Shown here one piece after another: positions 1 through 10,183 of a DNA stretch of 64,000 nt; the first letter of the stretch is position 1, and the number at the start of each line of letters is the position of its first letter. The stretch lies in the NCBI GenBank assembly GCA_963697805.1, contig CAVOPB010000003.1, forward strand, positions 62,001-126,000, read 5' to 3'. The translations under genes were made by a program, and so were the position numbers. The notes under the pieces are model-generated. The model was not told the origin of the DNA. It saw only the letters and a list, made by a program, of their open reading frames with translations, and made no database searches. The stretch is from VRUE01 sp963697805. GTDB taxonomy: Bacteria; Actinomycetota; Thermoleophilia; Solirubrobacterales; 70-9.

Positions 1-471
1 TACGTCGCCAACGTCGACGAGGACGATGCCGACCCGCCGCCGGAGGTCGCACGCCACGCCGAGGGGCACGGCGCCGGCGTGGTCGCTGTCAGCGCCCGGA
101 TCGAGGGCGAGCTTGCCGAGCTCGACGCGGCCGAGGCCGAGGAGATGCGTGAGTCCTACGGGGTCGAGGGCTCCGGCCTGGCGCGCCTTGTCCGCGCGGC
201 CTATGACCTGCTCGACCTGCTCACCTTCTTCACCGCCGGCGAGGACAAGGAAGCGGTCGCGCGGACTCTGGCAAGGGGCCTGACCGCCTGGGACGCGGCG
301 GGGACGATCCACACCGAGATTCAGGACGCGTTCGTCAAAGCCGAGGTGATCGGGTGGGATCAGCTGGTGCAGTGCGGCGGCTACGCGCCGGCCCGCGACC
401 GCGGCCTGCTGCGGATCGAGGGCCGCGATTACGTCGTCGCCGACGGCGACGTGATCACGATCAAGGTGTAG
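1..471 (+). CDS. ychF: Redox-regulated ATPase YchF (3' part)
   Basis: The reading frame is open from base 1, so the gene enters from the left and only about 156 C-terminal residues are present; the G domain lies outside. The visible part starts YVANVDE, a hallmark stretch of YchF/OLA1, continues through the helical region (SARIEGELAEL) and ends in the TGS domain, with GGYAPARDRGLLRIEG and a closing DGDVITIKV. YchF is an OBG-family P-loop protein that prefers ATP and binds ribosomes; it is linked to stress responses and translation. An in-frame ATG-like start further in would be artificial. The next gene begins 17 bp downstream on the same strand. Confidence 0.93.
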   Translation, partial: YVANVDEDDADPPPEVARHAEGHGAGVVAVSARIEGELAELDAAEAEEMRESYGVEGSGLARLVRAAYDLLDLLTFFTAGEDKEAVARTLARGLTAWDAAGTIHTEIQDAFVKAEVIGWDQLVQCGGYAPARDRGLLRIEGRDYVVADGDVITIKV

Positions 472-488
472 CGGTGTAGCGTTTTCGC

Positions 489-1478
489 ATGGACCAGGGG
501 GCGAGGTATCCGAAGGTCGCCGCCAAGGCCGGCCACTACGAGAGCTTCTACGTCAAGGCCTGCCGCCCGGGTGGCGGTCAGGGCCTCTGGATTCGACACA
601 CGGTTCACAAGCGCCCCGGGGCCGAGCCGAACGCGTCGATCTGGTTCGTCCTCTTCGACCGCGATGCCGAGCGGCCGCGAGCGACGAAGGTGACCGTCCC
701 GGCGGCCGAGCTATCGACGCCGGCCGGCTCCTGGATCCGGGTTGCGGGCGCCGAGATCGGCCCCGGGCAGGCGAGCGGCTCGATCGCGACCGACGCCCTC
801 ACGGCGTCCTGGGACCTGAAGTTCAGCGGCGATGCCGAGCCCTGCAAGTACCTGCCGGCGGAGTGGCTCTACGAGGCGCCGGTTCCTCGGACCAAGTTCG
901 TCGCCCCGTATCCCGATGCCCGCTACAGCGGCCGGCTCGAGATCGACGGAGAGACGATCGAGTTGGACGGCTGGCCGGGGATGGTCGGGCACAACTGGGG
1001 CAGCGAGCACGCCGAGCGCTGGGTCTGGTTGGAGGGCACCGGCTTCGAGGGCGCCGAGGGCACCTACTTCGACGCCGGCGCGGCGCGGATCAAGCTCGGC
1101 TCGTGGACCACTCCCTGGGTCCCGTCCGGGATGCTCTCCCTCGACGGTGAGGCCCACCGCCTCGGCGGCTTCGGAAGGATCCGCTCGGCCTCGGTGCAGG
1201 AGTCGGCGGGCGAGTGCGCCTTCGTCTTCCCAGGCAAGGAAATCGTCGTCCGCGGGCGGGTCTCAGCCCCCCGAAAGGACTTCGTCGGCTGGGTCTACGC
1301 TGACCCCGACGGGCCCGAGCACAACACGATCAACTGCTCGGTCGCCGACCTCGAGCTGACCGTCGAACGGCCGGCCGAGCCTGCCCGCAGCCTGACCCTC
1401 GCGGCCGGCGCCGCCTACGAGCTCGGGATGCGCGAGACCGATCACGGGATCCCGATCGAGCCCTATCCGGACGGCTGA
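489..1478 (+). CDS. CrtC/AttH/tocopherol-cyclase-like beta-barrel protein
   Basis: A 329-residue soluble protein without signal peptide or membrane helix. The N-terminal block GHYESFYVKACRP followed by LWIRHTVHK, and the central GWPGMVGHNWGSEHAERWVW, resemble the lipocalin-like fold shared by hydroxyneurosporene synthase (CrtC), AttH and tocopherol-cyclase-like proteins, in which HNWG lies near the active site. These enzymes act on hydrophobic isoprenoid or lipid substrates, so a lipid-related role is possible, but the substrate cannot be read from the sequence. ATG start 17 bp after ychF; the following gene starts 6 bp later, so the three genes probably share a transcript. The gene is certain; the family placement is moderate. 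Confidence 0.7.
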   Translation: MDQGARYPKVAAKAGHYESFYVKACRPGGGQGLWIRHTVHKRPGAEPNASIWFVLFDRDAERPRATKVTVPAAELSTPAGSWIRVAGAEIGPGQASGSIATDALTASWDLKFSGDAEPCKYLPAEWLYEAPVPRTKFVAPYPDARYSGRLEIDGETIELDGWPGMVGHNWGSEHAERWVWLEGTGFEGAEGTYFDAGAARIKLGSWTTPWVPSGMLSLDGEAHRLGGFGRIRSASVQESAGECAFVFPGKEIVVRGRVSAPRKDFVGWVYADPDGPEHNTINCSVADLELTVERPAEPARSLTLAAGAAYELGMRETDHGIPIEPYPDG

Positions 1479-1484
1479 GCGCCG

Positions 1485-2246
1485 GTGAGGCGGTCCGGTG
1501 CGCACCGCCACTGGCTGATCTGGGTGGCGACGGTCCCGCTCGCCGCCTGGGCGATCATCCGCGGCTTCGGCCTCGAGCGTGGCTTCCCGCTCGACGCCCT
1601 GATCGCCTACACCCCCTACGTCGCGGTCGCCGCGCTGCTGGTTGCCGGGGTGGCGCTCGGGCTGCGCAACTGGGCGGCGGCGACGGTCGCGGCCCTCGCC
1701 CTGGCCTGGCTCGCGGCGGGGATCGCTCCGCGGGCGATCGGGAGCGACGAACGGCCCCGCCCCGGCGACCTCCAGCTCGACGTGCTCTCGACCAACATCC
1801 ACCATGGGACCGCCGACCCCGACGCCGTGGTCGGCCTGGTCGACCGTCATGGGGTCGATGTCCTCGCCGTCGAGGAGCTGACCCCGAGCTTCGCCCGTGA
1901 GTTACGGGGTGCGGGCATCTCCTCCCGGCTCCTGCCGAGCCCCCAACAGGGGGCCTCACCATGGATCCTGCCCGGCGACTTCAACGCGACCCTCGACCAC
2001 GCCGAACTTCGCCGGGTTCTCGACCTCGGCTACCGCGACGGGCAGCGCGGGATCCGTCGTCTCCTCTCGGTCGATGACATTCCCGGGAGCGACCACCGCG
2101 CGGTCTACGCGCGACTGGCGATCTCCGCGGGACCTAGCGGGCGATCGCCTCCGACTGAGCCGACCTTGCGTATGCCGCCGCTATTCGACGGTGGACGCAA
2201 ACTCGGCTTCGGGGCGACCCTGCGGAAGGTCATCCAGCGGTCGTAG
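1485..2246 (+). CDS. EEP-family phosphatase/nuclease-like membrane protein, internally deleted
   Basis: GTG start, 253 residues. Three hydrophobic segments (about residues 10-90) precede an endonuclease/exonuclease/phosphatase domain. Recognisable are the opening LDVLSTNIHHG, the metal-binding VEEL, the GDFNATLDH core and the closing GSDHRAV. The stretch normally lying between VEEL and GDFN (roughly 60-80 residues with the catalytic SVHP-type His) and the stretch carrying TIDHV-type Asp are missing; the joins are in frame. The end also runs about 140 bp into the convergent SpoIID gene, beyond where such domains normally stop. Probably an inactive remnant, or an assembly collapse. Confidence 0.6.
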   Translation: MRRSGAHRHWLIWVATVPLAAWAIIRGFGLERGFPLDALIAYTPYVAVAALLVAGVALGLRNWAAATVAALALAWLAAGIAPRAIGSDERPRPGDLQLDVLSTNIHHGTADPDAVVGLVDRHGVDVLAVEELTPSFARELRGAGISSRLLPSPQQGASPWILPGDFNATLDHAELRRVLDLGYRDGQRGIRRLLSVDDIPGSDHRAVYARLAISAGPSGRSPPTEPTLRMPPLFDGGRKLGFGATLRKVIQRS

Positions 2247-3325
2247 GCGCCGAGGGCGCTCTGCAGCTGGTCGCCGCGGATCTTCGTCGTCCCCCCGGTC
2301 CCGACCAAGCGCGCCCAGACGATCCGCGGGGAGGCGCCGCGCTCCGTGACGACGACCTGTTTGAGCTGGCCGTTGAGGTCGCCGCCGAGCTTGGCGCTGA
2401 TTTCGGCCCCGGAGAACCGGAGCGTCCAGGAATCAAATGGGCAGGCGCCGTCGTAGGGGTCGGGGACACCGACCAGGTAGGGGACGGGCGGGCCGAAGAA
2501 GACGTTCTGGACGCTCTCGGTGTGGCCGCCGGAACAGGCCGAGAAGAAGGTCTCGGCGATCTGGCCCTGGTAGAGGACAACCTGGCCTCTGGTCGCCGCC
2601 GCGGCCGCGTTGCTGCGGGCGGTCTCGCTGTCGATCCCCCCGTAGAGCTGGCTGCGGGTGTCGTCGTAGAGGTCGAAGCCGTTGCCGCCGACGCTGCTCG
2701 AGAGGGCGAAGGAGCGCGCCGCGACCGTTTGCGCCTCGAGCGCCGCCAGCGGCCATGAGGGCGGCGACTCGTTGGCGATCACGCCCTTGACGTACTGGTC
2801 GACGGCGACCGCGTTGACGGCGTTGAGCGAGCCGGGGTCGCTTTTCGTCGGCACCACCTCCAGCGCGCCGCGGTAGGCCTCGCCATCGATCCTGATCGTC
2901 CCGGGGCCGGCGGCGCGAAGCTTCGGGCCGCAATCGGCGAGCGGCCGTCCGCCGGCGCTGCGCAGCCGGACGCTGCCTCCGACCCGGTGGGCGGCGTAGG
3001 CGATGCCCGGGTCGAGGCCCCGGCCGCAGGCGCTGGTCGCACCGCTGAAGCCGACGTCGCCGCCGTCGATCCCGACCAGGACGCGGACCACCCGCGGCCC
3101 GCCGATCGTCCCGATCGTGGTCCCCGTGTAGTAGTGGGCGAGGATCGCGCTGTACCCGAAGCCGTGCGTCGCGTAGCCGTAGGCGCCGTACTGGCTCATT
3201 CCCACGCCGTGGCCGAAGCCGTGGCCGTTGACGATCCAGCTGACCCCCGCGCGGGCGGTGCCGGGCGCGAGCAGGAGCCCGAGGCTGAGGAGGATTGCGA
3301 GGCGGAATCGCGAGACCTGCTTCAT
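2105..3325 (-). CDS. Secreted SpoIID/LytB-domain protein
   Basis: A 406-residue protein with a signal peptide (MKQVSRFRLAILLSLGLLLA, cleavage near ARA-G). The mature part starts with HGFGHGVGMSQYGAYG, typical of SpoIID/LytB proteins, followed by the SpoIID core: VDQYVKGVIANESPPSW, LEAQTVAARSFAL and FFSACSGGHTESV. Founding members are lytic transglycosylases or amidase enhancers acting on peptidoglycan, so an envelope role is likely. ATG start. Its 3' end overlaps the convergent EEP-like gene by about 140 bp. The C-terminal 40 residues beyond the usual domain end are low-complexity. Divergent from the aldehyde dehydrogenase gene, with 77 bp between the two starts. Confidence 0.88.
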   Translation of the reverse strand: MKQVSRFRLAILLSLGLLLAPGTARAGVSWIVNGHGFGHGVGMSQYGAYGYATHGFGYSAILAHYYTGTTIGTIGGPRVVRVLVGIDGGDVGFSGATSACGRGLDPGIAYAAHRVGGSVRLRSAGGRPLADCGPKLRAAGPGTIRIDGEAYRGALEVVPTKSDPGSLNAVNAVAVDQYVKGVIANESPPSWPLAALEAQTVAARSFALSSSVGGNGFDLYDDTRSQLYGGIDSETARSNAAAAATRGQVVLYQGQIAETFFSACSGGHTESVQNVFFGPPVPYLVGVPDPYDGACPFDSWTLRFSGAEISAKLGGDLNGQLKQVVVTERGASPRIVWARLVGTGGTTKIRGDQLQSALGAYDRWMTFRRVAPKPSLRPPSNSGGIRKVGSVGGDRPLGPAEIASRA

Positions 3326-3402
3326 GTCCGGTCAACCAATTCGCCCCGAGTGAGTCGCGGCCTGCTCTAGTCTGAAACAGACGAACCAGAGGAGGTCCCG
3401 GA

Positions 3403-4849
3403 ATGGCGACACAGACGGTCCAGGTGATCGACCACAAGCTCTTGGCCGCCGGCGAGTGGACGGCGACAGGCGAGTGGGATGAGGTTCTGAGCCCGTACGA
3501 CGGCACCGTAGTCGGCAGGGTCGCGCAGGGCGACGCGGCGCTGGTCGACAGAGCCGCCCGCGCGGCGCAGGAGGCTTTCGACGCCGGCGACTTCGCCCAG
3601 CATGAGCGGGCGGCGGTCCTCGACCGCGCCGCCGAGATCGCCACCGAACGGATCGAGGACCTGGCGCTGACGATCGCCGCCGAGGCCGGCAAGCCGCTGA
3701 AGACGGCGACGGTCGAGGCCGGCCGCTGTGCCGAGACCCTCACCTTCTCCGCGGTCGAGGCGCGCAAGCTGAGCGGTGGCACGGTGCCGATGGAGGCGTC
3801 ATCCGCGGGCGCCGGCAAGCTCGGCGTGATGCTGCGGGTCCCCTACGGGGTGGTGGGCGCGATCAGCCCCTTCAACTTCCCCCTCAATCTCGTCGCCCAC
3901 AAGCTCGGGCCGGCGATCGCGGCCGGCAATGCGGTCGTCCTCAAGCCCGCCGGGCAGACGCCGATCTCCTCGATCAAGCTGGCCGAGATCCTGCTCGACG
4001 CGGGGCTGCCCGAGGGCTGGCTGAGCGTGATCCCCGGCCCCGGCTCAGACGTCGGCAACGCGATCGTCGAGCACGAGCTGACCCGGGCCCTGACCTTCAC
4101 CGGATCGGCGCCGGTCGGCTGGGGAATCCGCAGCAGGGTCCCGCACAAGAAGGTCAACCTCGAGCTCGGCTCCAACGCGCCGTTGATCGTCCACAGCGAC
4201 GGCGATTGGGAAACAGCAGCCGACAAAACCAAGCTCCACGCCTACTCCCACGCGGGCCAGAGCTGCATCTCGATCCAGCGCATCCTCGTCCACGAGGACG
4301 TCGCCGACGCCTATACCGAGCGCCTCGTCGCCAATCTCGGCCAGCTCCGGGTCGGCGACCCGCTCGATCCCGAGACCGACGTCGGGCCGCTGATCTCCCC
4401 CGGTGATCGCGACCGGGTCAAGAGCTGGGTCGACGAGGCCGTCGCGGCCGGCGCCGAGCTGCTGGCCGGCGGCGAGCTGGTCGACGAGGGCCGTTGCCTG
4501 GCGCCGACGCTGCTGGGATCACCGCCGCGCGAGTCCAAGGTCTGGTGCGAGGAGATCTTCGGCCCGGTCGCGACAATCGACCGCTTCTCCGACTTCTCGG
4601 AGGCCCTGCGGATGGCAAACGACTCGAAGTTCGGCCTTCAGGCAGGTGTCTTCACCCGCGACATCGGGCTCGGCCTCGAGGCGGCCGACACCCTCGATTT
4701 CGGCGGCGTCCTGATCAACGAGGTGCCCGACCTTCCGCGCCGACCAGATGCCCTACGGCGGCGTCAAGGACTCCGGCAACACCCGCGAGGGCCCGGCCTA
4801 CTCGGTGATCGAGCTGACCGAGGAGCGCTTCGTCACCTTCCAGGGCTAG
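3403..4849 (+). CDS. NAD(P)-dependent aldehyde dehydrogenase, frameshifted near the 3' end
   Basis: ALDH superfamily enzyme oxidising an aldehyde to the acid. Visible: the fold signature SPFNFPLNLVAHKLGPA, the cofactor-site FTGSAPVG, the general base in NLELGSNAP, the catalytic Cys in HAGQSCISIQRI and the C-terminal EEIFGPV. ATG with a strong AGAGGAGG ribosome site. After FGGVLINEVP the frame breaks: the CCC at 4726-4728 has one base too many. Removing one C restores a family-typical end (RADQMPYGGVKDSGNTREGP) and stops at TAG 4847-4849; uncorrected, the frame runs to 4866 with a nonsense tail. The indel removes only the last 40 residues. Substrate unknown; it lies 5 kb from a benzoylformate decarboxylase-like gene. 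Confidence 0.85.
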
Positions 4850-4901
4850 CCGCCGGACCGCGATAGCCTCCATTGCGAAAGCGATGAGAAAGGGGAGGTC
4901 G

Positions 4902-5945
4902 ATGTCGGGAATTGCGCGCTTGAGGATGGTCGGAGGCAGGGCTCTGGCAGCGCTCGTCGCGACCTGCGGGCTGCTCGCGCTGCTCGCTCCAGGAGCCTCC
5001 GCGGCGACCGTGGTCAACGGGAACTTCGAGGCGGGCAACCTCTCCGGCTGGGTATCGGTGGAGCCGCCGGAATCGGACGGGAATTGGTTCGCGTACTCCG
5101 GCACCGCCGCGCCCATCAGCAAAAACGAAATGGAAGCGTCCCCGCGAACCGTGATCGCCCCGCCTCAGGGGAAATTCGGCGCCATCTCCGATGAGGACGG
5201 GCCCGGCACCCACATCCTTTACCAGGACGTCGCACTCGAGCCGGGGATGACGCACTCCCTCTCGCTGCTCGTGTATTACCAGTCGGAAGAACCGATCACG
5301 GTTCCCAGTCCCGACTCACTCAGCGCCGACAGTGCTGAAAATCAGCAGTACCGGATCGACGTGATGCGGCCGACCGCTCCGATTGATTCGGTCAACCCCG
5401 CCGACTTGCTGACGACCGTCTACAGGACACTCCCGGGGGCTCCCTTGACAGTAACGCCGACCCCCGTCTCGGTCGATCTGACCCCGTTCGCCGGGCAGAC
5501 CGTGCGACTCCGCCTTGCCGAGGTCGACAACCTCTTCTTCTTCAACGCCGGCGCTGATGCCATCTCCATCTCCAGTGTGCCGATCAACACCTTCACCTTC
5601 GGCAAGCTGACCCTCAACAAGAAGAAGGGAACCGGACAGCTCGAAGTGAATGTCCCGGGCCCCGGCACGCTGACCGCGGTTGACGCGAGCTCCTCGGCCA
5701 CAAAATCGGCGGTGGCGAGCAAGAAGAAAAAGAAGCCGGCGCTGATCAAGAAGGCCAGCCTCACGGTCGCCGTTTCTGGCGTGGCGAAGCTGAACCTGAA
5801 GCCGACCAGCGCCGGCAAGAAGAAGCTGAAGGAAAAGGGAAAGCTCGCATTCAAGATCAATGTGACCTTCACCCCGACCGGCGGCACCGCGGCCACCCAG
5901 ACCTTCAAGGGCAAGCTGAAGCTGGCGAAGAAGAAGAGCGGCTGA
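4902..5945 (+). CDS. Secreted protein with Lys-rich C-terminal domain
   Basis: The ATG at 4902 is chosen over 4884 because AGGGGAGG sits just upstream and the product then opens with a clean signal peptide (cleavage near ASA-A), giving 347 residues. The first half (VVNGNFEAGNLSGW) looks like a carbohydrate-binding-type jelly roll, as seen in proteins starting NGxFExGxLxGW. The last 120 residues carry the pattern FGKLTLNKKKGTGQLEV, then runs of Lys (ASKKKKKPAL) and FTPTGGTAATQTFKGKLKL; this tail resembles a repeat domain in secreted proteins of Solirubrobacterales (from memory, not searched). Function unknown; probably cell-surface or extracellular. Ends 1 bp before the convergent fumC. Confidence 0.8.
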   Translation: MSGIARLRMVGGRALAALVATCGLLALLAPGASAATVVNGNFEAGNLSGWVSVEPPESDGNWFAYSGTAAPISKNEMEASPRTVIAPPQGKFGAISDEDGPGTHILYQDVALEPGMTHSLSLLVYYQSEEPITVPSPDSLSADSAENQQYRIDVMRPTAPIDSVNPADLLTTVYRTLPGAPLTVTPTPVSVDLTPFAGQTVRLRLAEVDNLFFFNAGADAISISSVPINTFTFGKLTLNKKKGTGQLEVNVPGPGTLTAVDASSSATKSAVASKKKKKPALIKKASLTVAVSGVAKLNLKPTSAGKKKLKEKGKLAFKINVTFTPTGGTAATQTFKGKLKLAKKKSG

Positions 5946-5946
5946 G

Positions 5947-7260
<1,314 letters not shown>

Positions 7261-7330
7261 AAGTCGTCGCCTCCATCGATTTTCGTCTCCTCGGCAGCGT
7301 AGTCAAGTCCGAGCGGCGTTCGTGCGGTGC

Positions 7331-7807
7331 TCAGCCGGTGGTCTGGCCCGCTTCGAAGCCTTCTTCGTAGGCGCGTTCGATCTCGCGCGGCTGCGGCTGG
7401 TTGGCGGGGCTGTACTTAGCCGCCGCTTCGAGGCGGCGGATCAGCTCGGCGTGGATGCCGGCGGTGTCCTCGGCGCCGCGTTCGGCCGCTCCGAGGAGAT
7501 AGCCGAGCCGCATCGCGGCGGGGCTGCCGGGATCTTCCCGGGCCTCGGAGTTGAGCTCGGTCGCCGCCCTCACCATCGCCGCCCCTACGGTCGCCAGCGC
7601 CCCGCCCGCCTGGTTCTCGGTCAGGCAGTCGCTGATCCTCGTCCCGCCGGCGAGTCGGGCCGAGTTGGGGGCCTCTTCGAGGGCGCGGAGGTAGGCCTTC
7701 GAGCCTTCGAGGCAGGCGACCGGCGTCGTCTCATCGGTCGAGCCGCAGGCCCCGAGGGCGAGGGCGAGGCCGATCAGGACCAGCGCTGGGGAGTGAACGC
7801 GGCGCAT
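7331..7807 (-). CDS. Predicted lipoprotein of unknown function
   Basis: 158 residues with an N-terminal lipoprotein signal: two Arg, a hydrophobic stretch and the lipobox LALGAC, so the mature protein would be lipid-anchored at Cys21 on the outer face of the membrane. The mature part is mainly helical and has two further Cys residues (VACLEG, ISDCLTE) that could form a disulfide. No family recognised. It lies 70 bp upstream of fumC on the same strand and 40 bp downstream of the M15-like gene, so these genes may share a transcript, with no evident functional link. Confidence 0.75.
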   Translation of the reverse strand: MRRVHSPALVLIGLALALGACGSTDETTPVACLEGSKAYLRALEEAPNSARLAGGTRISDCLTENQAGGALATVGAAMVRAATELNSEAREDPGSPAAMRLGYLLGAAERGAEDTAGIHAELIRRLEAAAKYSPANQPQPREIERAYEEGFEAGQTTG

Positions 7808-7847
7808 CGGCCCCGCATCCTACGATCGCTCCCATTCCCCACGCCCC

Positions 7848-8507
7848 CTAGTCGCCGTGGGGTGAGAGGCCGCCTGAGCGGACGGTCGAGATGCCGCCGG
7901 GCGGCGGCGGCGGTTCGCTCGGCCGTGGCCGGCGCTGCGGCCGGGGCCGCTGGGCGACCCCTTCGAAGCTGACCGGGAAGACTTCGACCCATTCGGCGAG
8001 TTCGGAGGGGGGCGCCGGAGCGTGCATCCAGGAGAGGTGGAGGTGGTTGCCGCAGCCGTGGCCGGCGTCGCCGTCGTACCCGACCCAGCGGAACGGCGGC
8101 CGGACAAGATTCTGGCGCGGCTCCGCCCAGTGGGCGAGCCGGGTGATCCCCCGCCAGTTGGTGTCGCAGCGGCCGTCGCCGTTGAGTGGGACGATGTCGA
8201 CGGCGAGGCCGTTGAGGTGGTCGGAGTGCTCGACGTGGCAGCCGCTGCAACCGACATGTTCGCCATCGGGCAGCCTGCCCGAGAAGCCGTCGGTGATGTA
8301 GATCGGGTACCGCTGGGCGATCCAGCGCAGGTCGGGGACGATCCGGCGATCGATCATGTCGCCCTCTTCGTGAGGGACCGAGGCCGGGATCGGGACGATC
8401 TCCCCGGCCGCGTAGGAGAGGCGGGGTTCAGGTGGCGGAGCCGCGGCGGCAGGGGCAGCGGCCAGCATCGTGATCGCGGCAAGCGCAACGGCAACCAAGC
8501 GTCCCAT
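7848..8507 (-). CDS. Secreted M15-like (D-Ala-D-Ala carboxypeptidase fold) protein
   Basis: The ATG at 8507 gives 219 residues with a signal peptide (MGRLVAVALAAITMLAAAPA). Much longer open frame exists upstream on this strand but is antisense to the decarboxylase gene and is rejected. The mature protein has IYITDGFSGRL, then HSDHLNGLAVDIVPL and HGCGNHLHLSW, matching the metal-binding H-x(6)-D and H-x-H layout of the M15/LAS peptidase fold that acts on cell-wall peptides. Cys pairs (CSGCH, RCDTNW) suggest disulfides. A Pro/Arg-rich tail follows. Divergent from the decarboxylase gene (69 bp). Activity is inferred from the motifs only. Confidence 0.8.
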   Translation of the reverse strand: MGRLVAVALAAITMLAAAPAAAAPPPEPRLSYAAGEIVPIPASVPHEEGDMIDRRIVPDLRWIAQRYPIYITDGFSGRLPDGEHVGCSGCHVEHSDHLNGLAVDIVPLNGDGRCDTNWRGITRLAHWAEPRQNLVRPPFRWVGYDGDAGHGCGNHLHLSWMHAPAPPSELAEWVEVFPVSFEGVAQRPRPQRRPRPSEPPPPPGGISTVRSGGLSPHGD

Positions 8508-8576
8508 GTTCCTGCATATCGGGCTGTTCCACGCCCCGGCTTGAGAACCGCAATCTCCCTGTAGGGTTGCCTCGCC

Positions 8577-10175
8577 ATGCCCACCGTCCTCGGCGCCAGC
8601 TTCGACCTCTTCCGCGCCCAGGGCATGACGACGATCTTCGGCAACCCCGGCTCGACCGAGCTGCCCATGCTGGGGTCGTTCCCATCCGATTTCCGCTACG
8701 TCCTCGGCCTCCAGGAGGCGGTCGTGGTCGGGATGGCCGATGGCTACGCCCAGGCCTCCGGCCGGACCACCGTCGCCAACCTTCACACTGCGCCCGGCGT
8801 CGGCAATGCGATGGGGGCGATCTTCAACGCCCAGGCGAATCACTCGCCGGTCCTGGTCACCGCCGGGCAGCAGGTCCGCGCCCAGATGACGCTGCAGGCG
8901 AACCTGACCAACCGCGATGCGACGCGGATGCCGCAACCCCTGGTCAAGTGGGCTCACGAGCCGGCCCGCGCCGAGGACGTGCCGCTGGCCCTCGCCCACG
9001 GCCTCCACCTCGCCGGGCTTCCTCCGAAAGGCCCCGTCTTCGTCTCGATCCCAATGGACGATTGGTACGCGGAGGTCGACGACGACGACGCCGCCCACGC
9101 GATTGGCCGCGAGGTCAGCGGCCGCGCGCTTGCCGACCCAGGGGCGGTTCGCGCTCTTGCCGAGCGCCTCGACGCCGCCTCCAACCCCGTCCTCATCGCC
9201 GGGCCCGACATCGACGCCTCCGGTGGCTGGGACGCGGCGGTCGCCCTCGCCGAGCGCCAACGGCTGCCGGTCTGGGCCAGCCCGGCGACCGGCGGCGCCC
9301 GCCTCGGTTTCCCGGAGAACCATCCCAACTTCCGGGGCGTCCTGCCACCGGCGATCGGGCCCGTCGGCCAGACGCTCGAGGGCCACGACCTGATCCTCGT
9401 CGTCGGCAGCTCGGTCTTTCCGTACTACCCGCACATTCCCGGCCCGCTGATGCCGGAGGGGGCGCGGCTGGTGGCGATCACCAGCGACCCCGAAGAGGCC
9501 GCCCGCGCGCCGATGGGGGACGCGATCGTCGCTGATGTCGGGCTCAGCCTCGCGGCGCTGCTCGAGGCCGTGCCCGAGTCCTCGCGCCAGGCGCCGGAGC
9601 CGAACGAGGGACCGCAGGAGCTCCCCGCGACCGACCCGCTCAACTCCTCGACCGTCCACTCGGCGCTGGGCGAGGTCTTCCCCGAGGACGGCATCATCGT
9701 CCTCGAGTCGCCCGCAAGCACCCTCGCGCTCCGCAACCAGCTGCGGCTCTCGCGGCCGGGCAGCTACTACTTCAGCTCCGGCGGCGGTCTCGGTTTCGGC
9801 CTCGCCGCCTCGGTCGGGGTCCAGCTCGCCCAGCCCGACCGCCCGGTCGTCTGCGTCCTCGGCGAGGGGTCGGCCCAGTACGCGATCACCGCCTTCTGGA
9901 GCGCGGTCGCCTACAACACCCCGGTCACCTTCCTCGTCCTCAACAACGCCGAGTACGCGATCCTCAAGTGGTTCGCCGACGTCGAGGGTGTGACCGGCGC
10001 CCCCGGCCTCGACCTGCCGGACCTGAACGTCGCCGCGGTCGCCGCCGGCTACGGGGTCAGCACCCGCCGGGCGAGTGGCCGCGACGAGGTCCGGGACGCG
10101 CTGGCGGCCGCGATCGGCTCCTCGCAACCGGAGCTGATCGAAGTCCCGGTCGAGCCCGGGATGTCCCTCTTCTAG
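8577..10175 (+). CDS. mdlC: Benzoylformate decarboxylase-like ThDP enzyme
   Basis: 532 residues, the usual length for thiamine-diphosphate 2-oxoacid decarboxylases. Residues aligned with Pseudomonas benzoylformate decarboxylase are visible: Ser26 in FGNPGSTELP, Glu47 in GLQEAVVVG and His70 in ANLHTAPG; the ThDP/Mg site is GEGSAQYAITAFWSA to NNAEYAILKWF. The position of the second catalytic His (His281 in VFRYH) reads VFPYY here, so Tyr replaces it and the true substrate may not be benzoylformate. The next gene, a 2-hydroxyacid dehydrogenase-like protein, starts 8 bp later, so a two-step route from 2-hydroxyacid through 2-oxoacid to aldehyde is plausible. Confidence 0.85.
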   Translation: MPTVLGASFDLFRAQGMTTIFGNPGSTELPMLGSFPSDFRYVLGLQEAVVVGMADGYAQASGRTTVANLHTAPGVGNAMGAIFNAQANHSPVLVTAGQQVRAQMTLQANLTNRDATRMPQPLVKWAHEPARAEDVPLALAHGLHLAGLPPKGPVFVSIPMDDWYAEVDDDDAAHAIGREVSGRALADPGAVRALAERLDAASNPVLIAGPDIDASGGWDAAVALAERQRLPVWASPATGGARLGFPENHPNFRGVLPPAIGPVGQTLEGHDLILVVGSSVFPYYPHIPGPLMPEGARLVAITSDPEEAARAPMGDAIVADVGLSLAALLEAVPESSRQAPEPNEGPQELPATDPLNSSTVHSALGEVFPEDGIIVLESPASTLALRNQLRLSRPGSYYFSSGGGLGFGLAASVGVQLAQPDRPVVCVLGEGSAQYAITAFWSAVAYNTPVTFLVLNNAEYAILKWFADVEGVTGAPGLDLPDLNVAAVAAGYGVSTRRASGRDEVRDALAAAIGSSQPELIEVPVEPGMSLF

Positions 10176-10183
10176 GGCGACGG

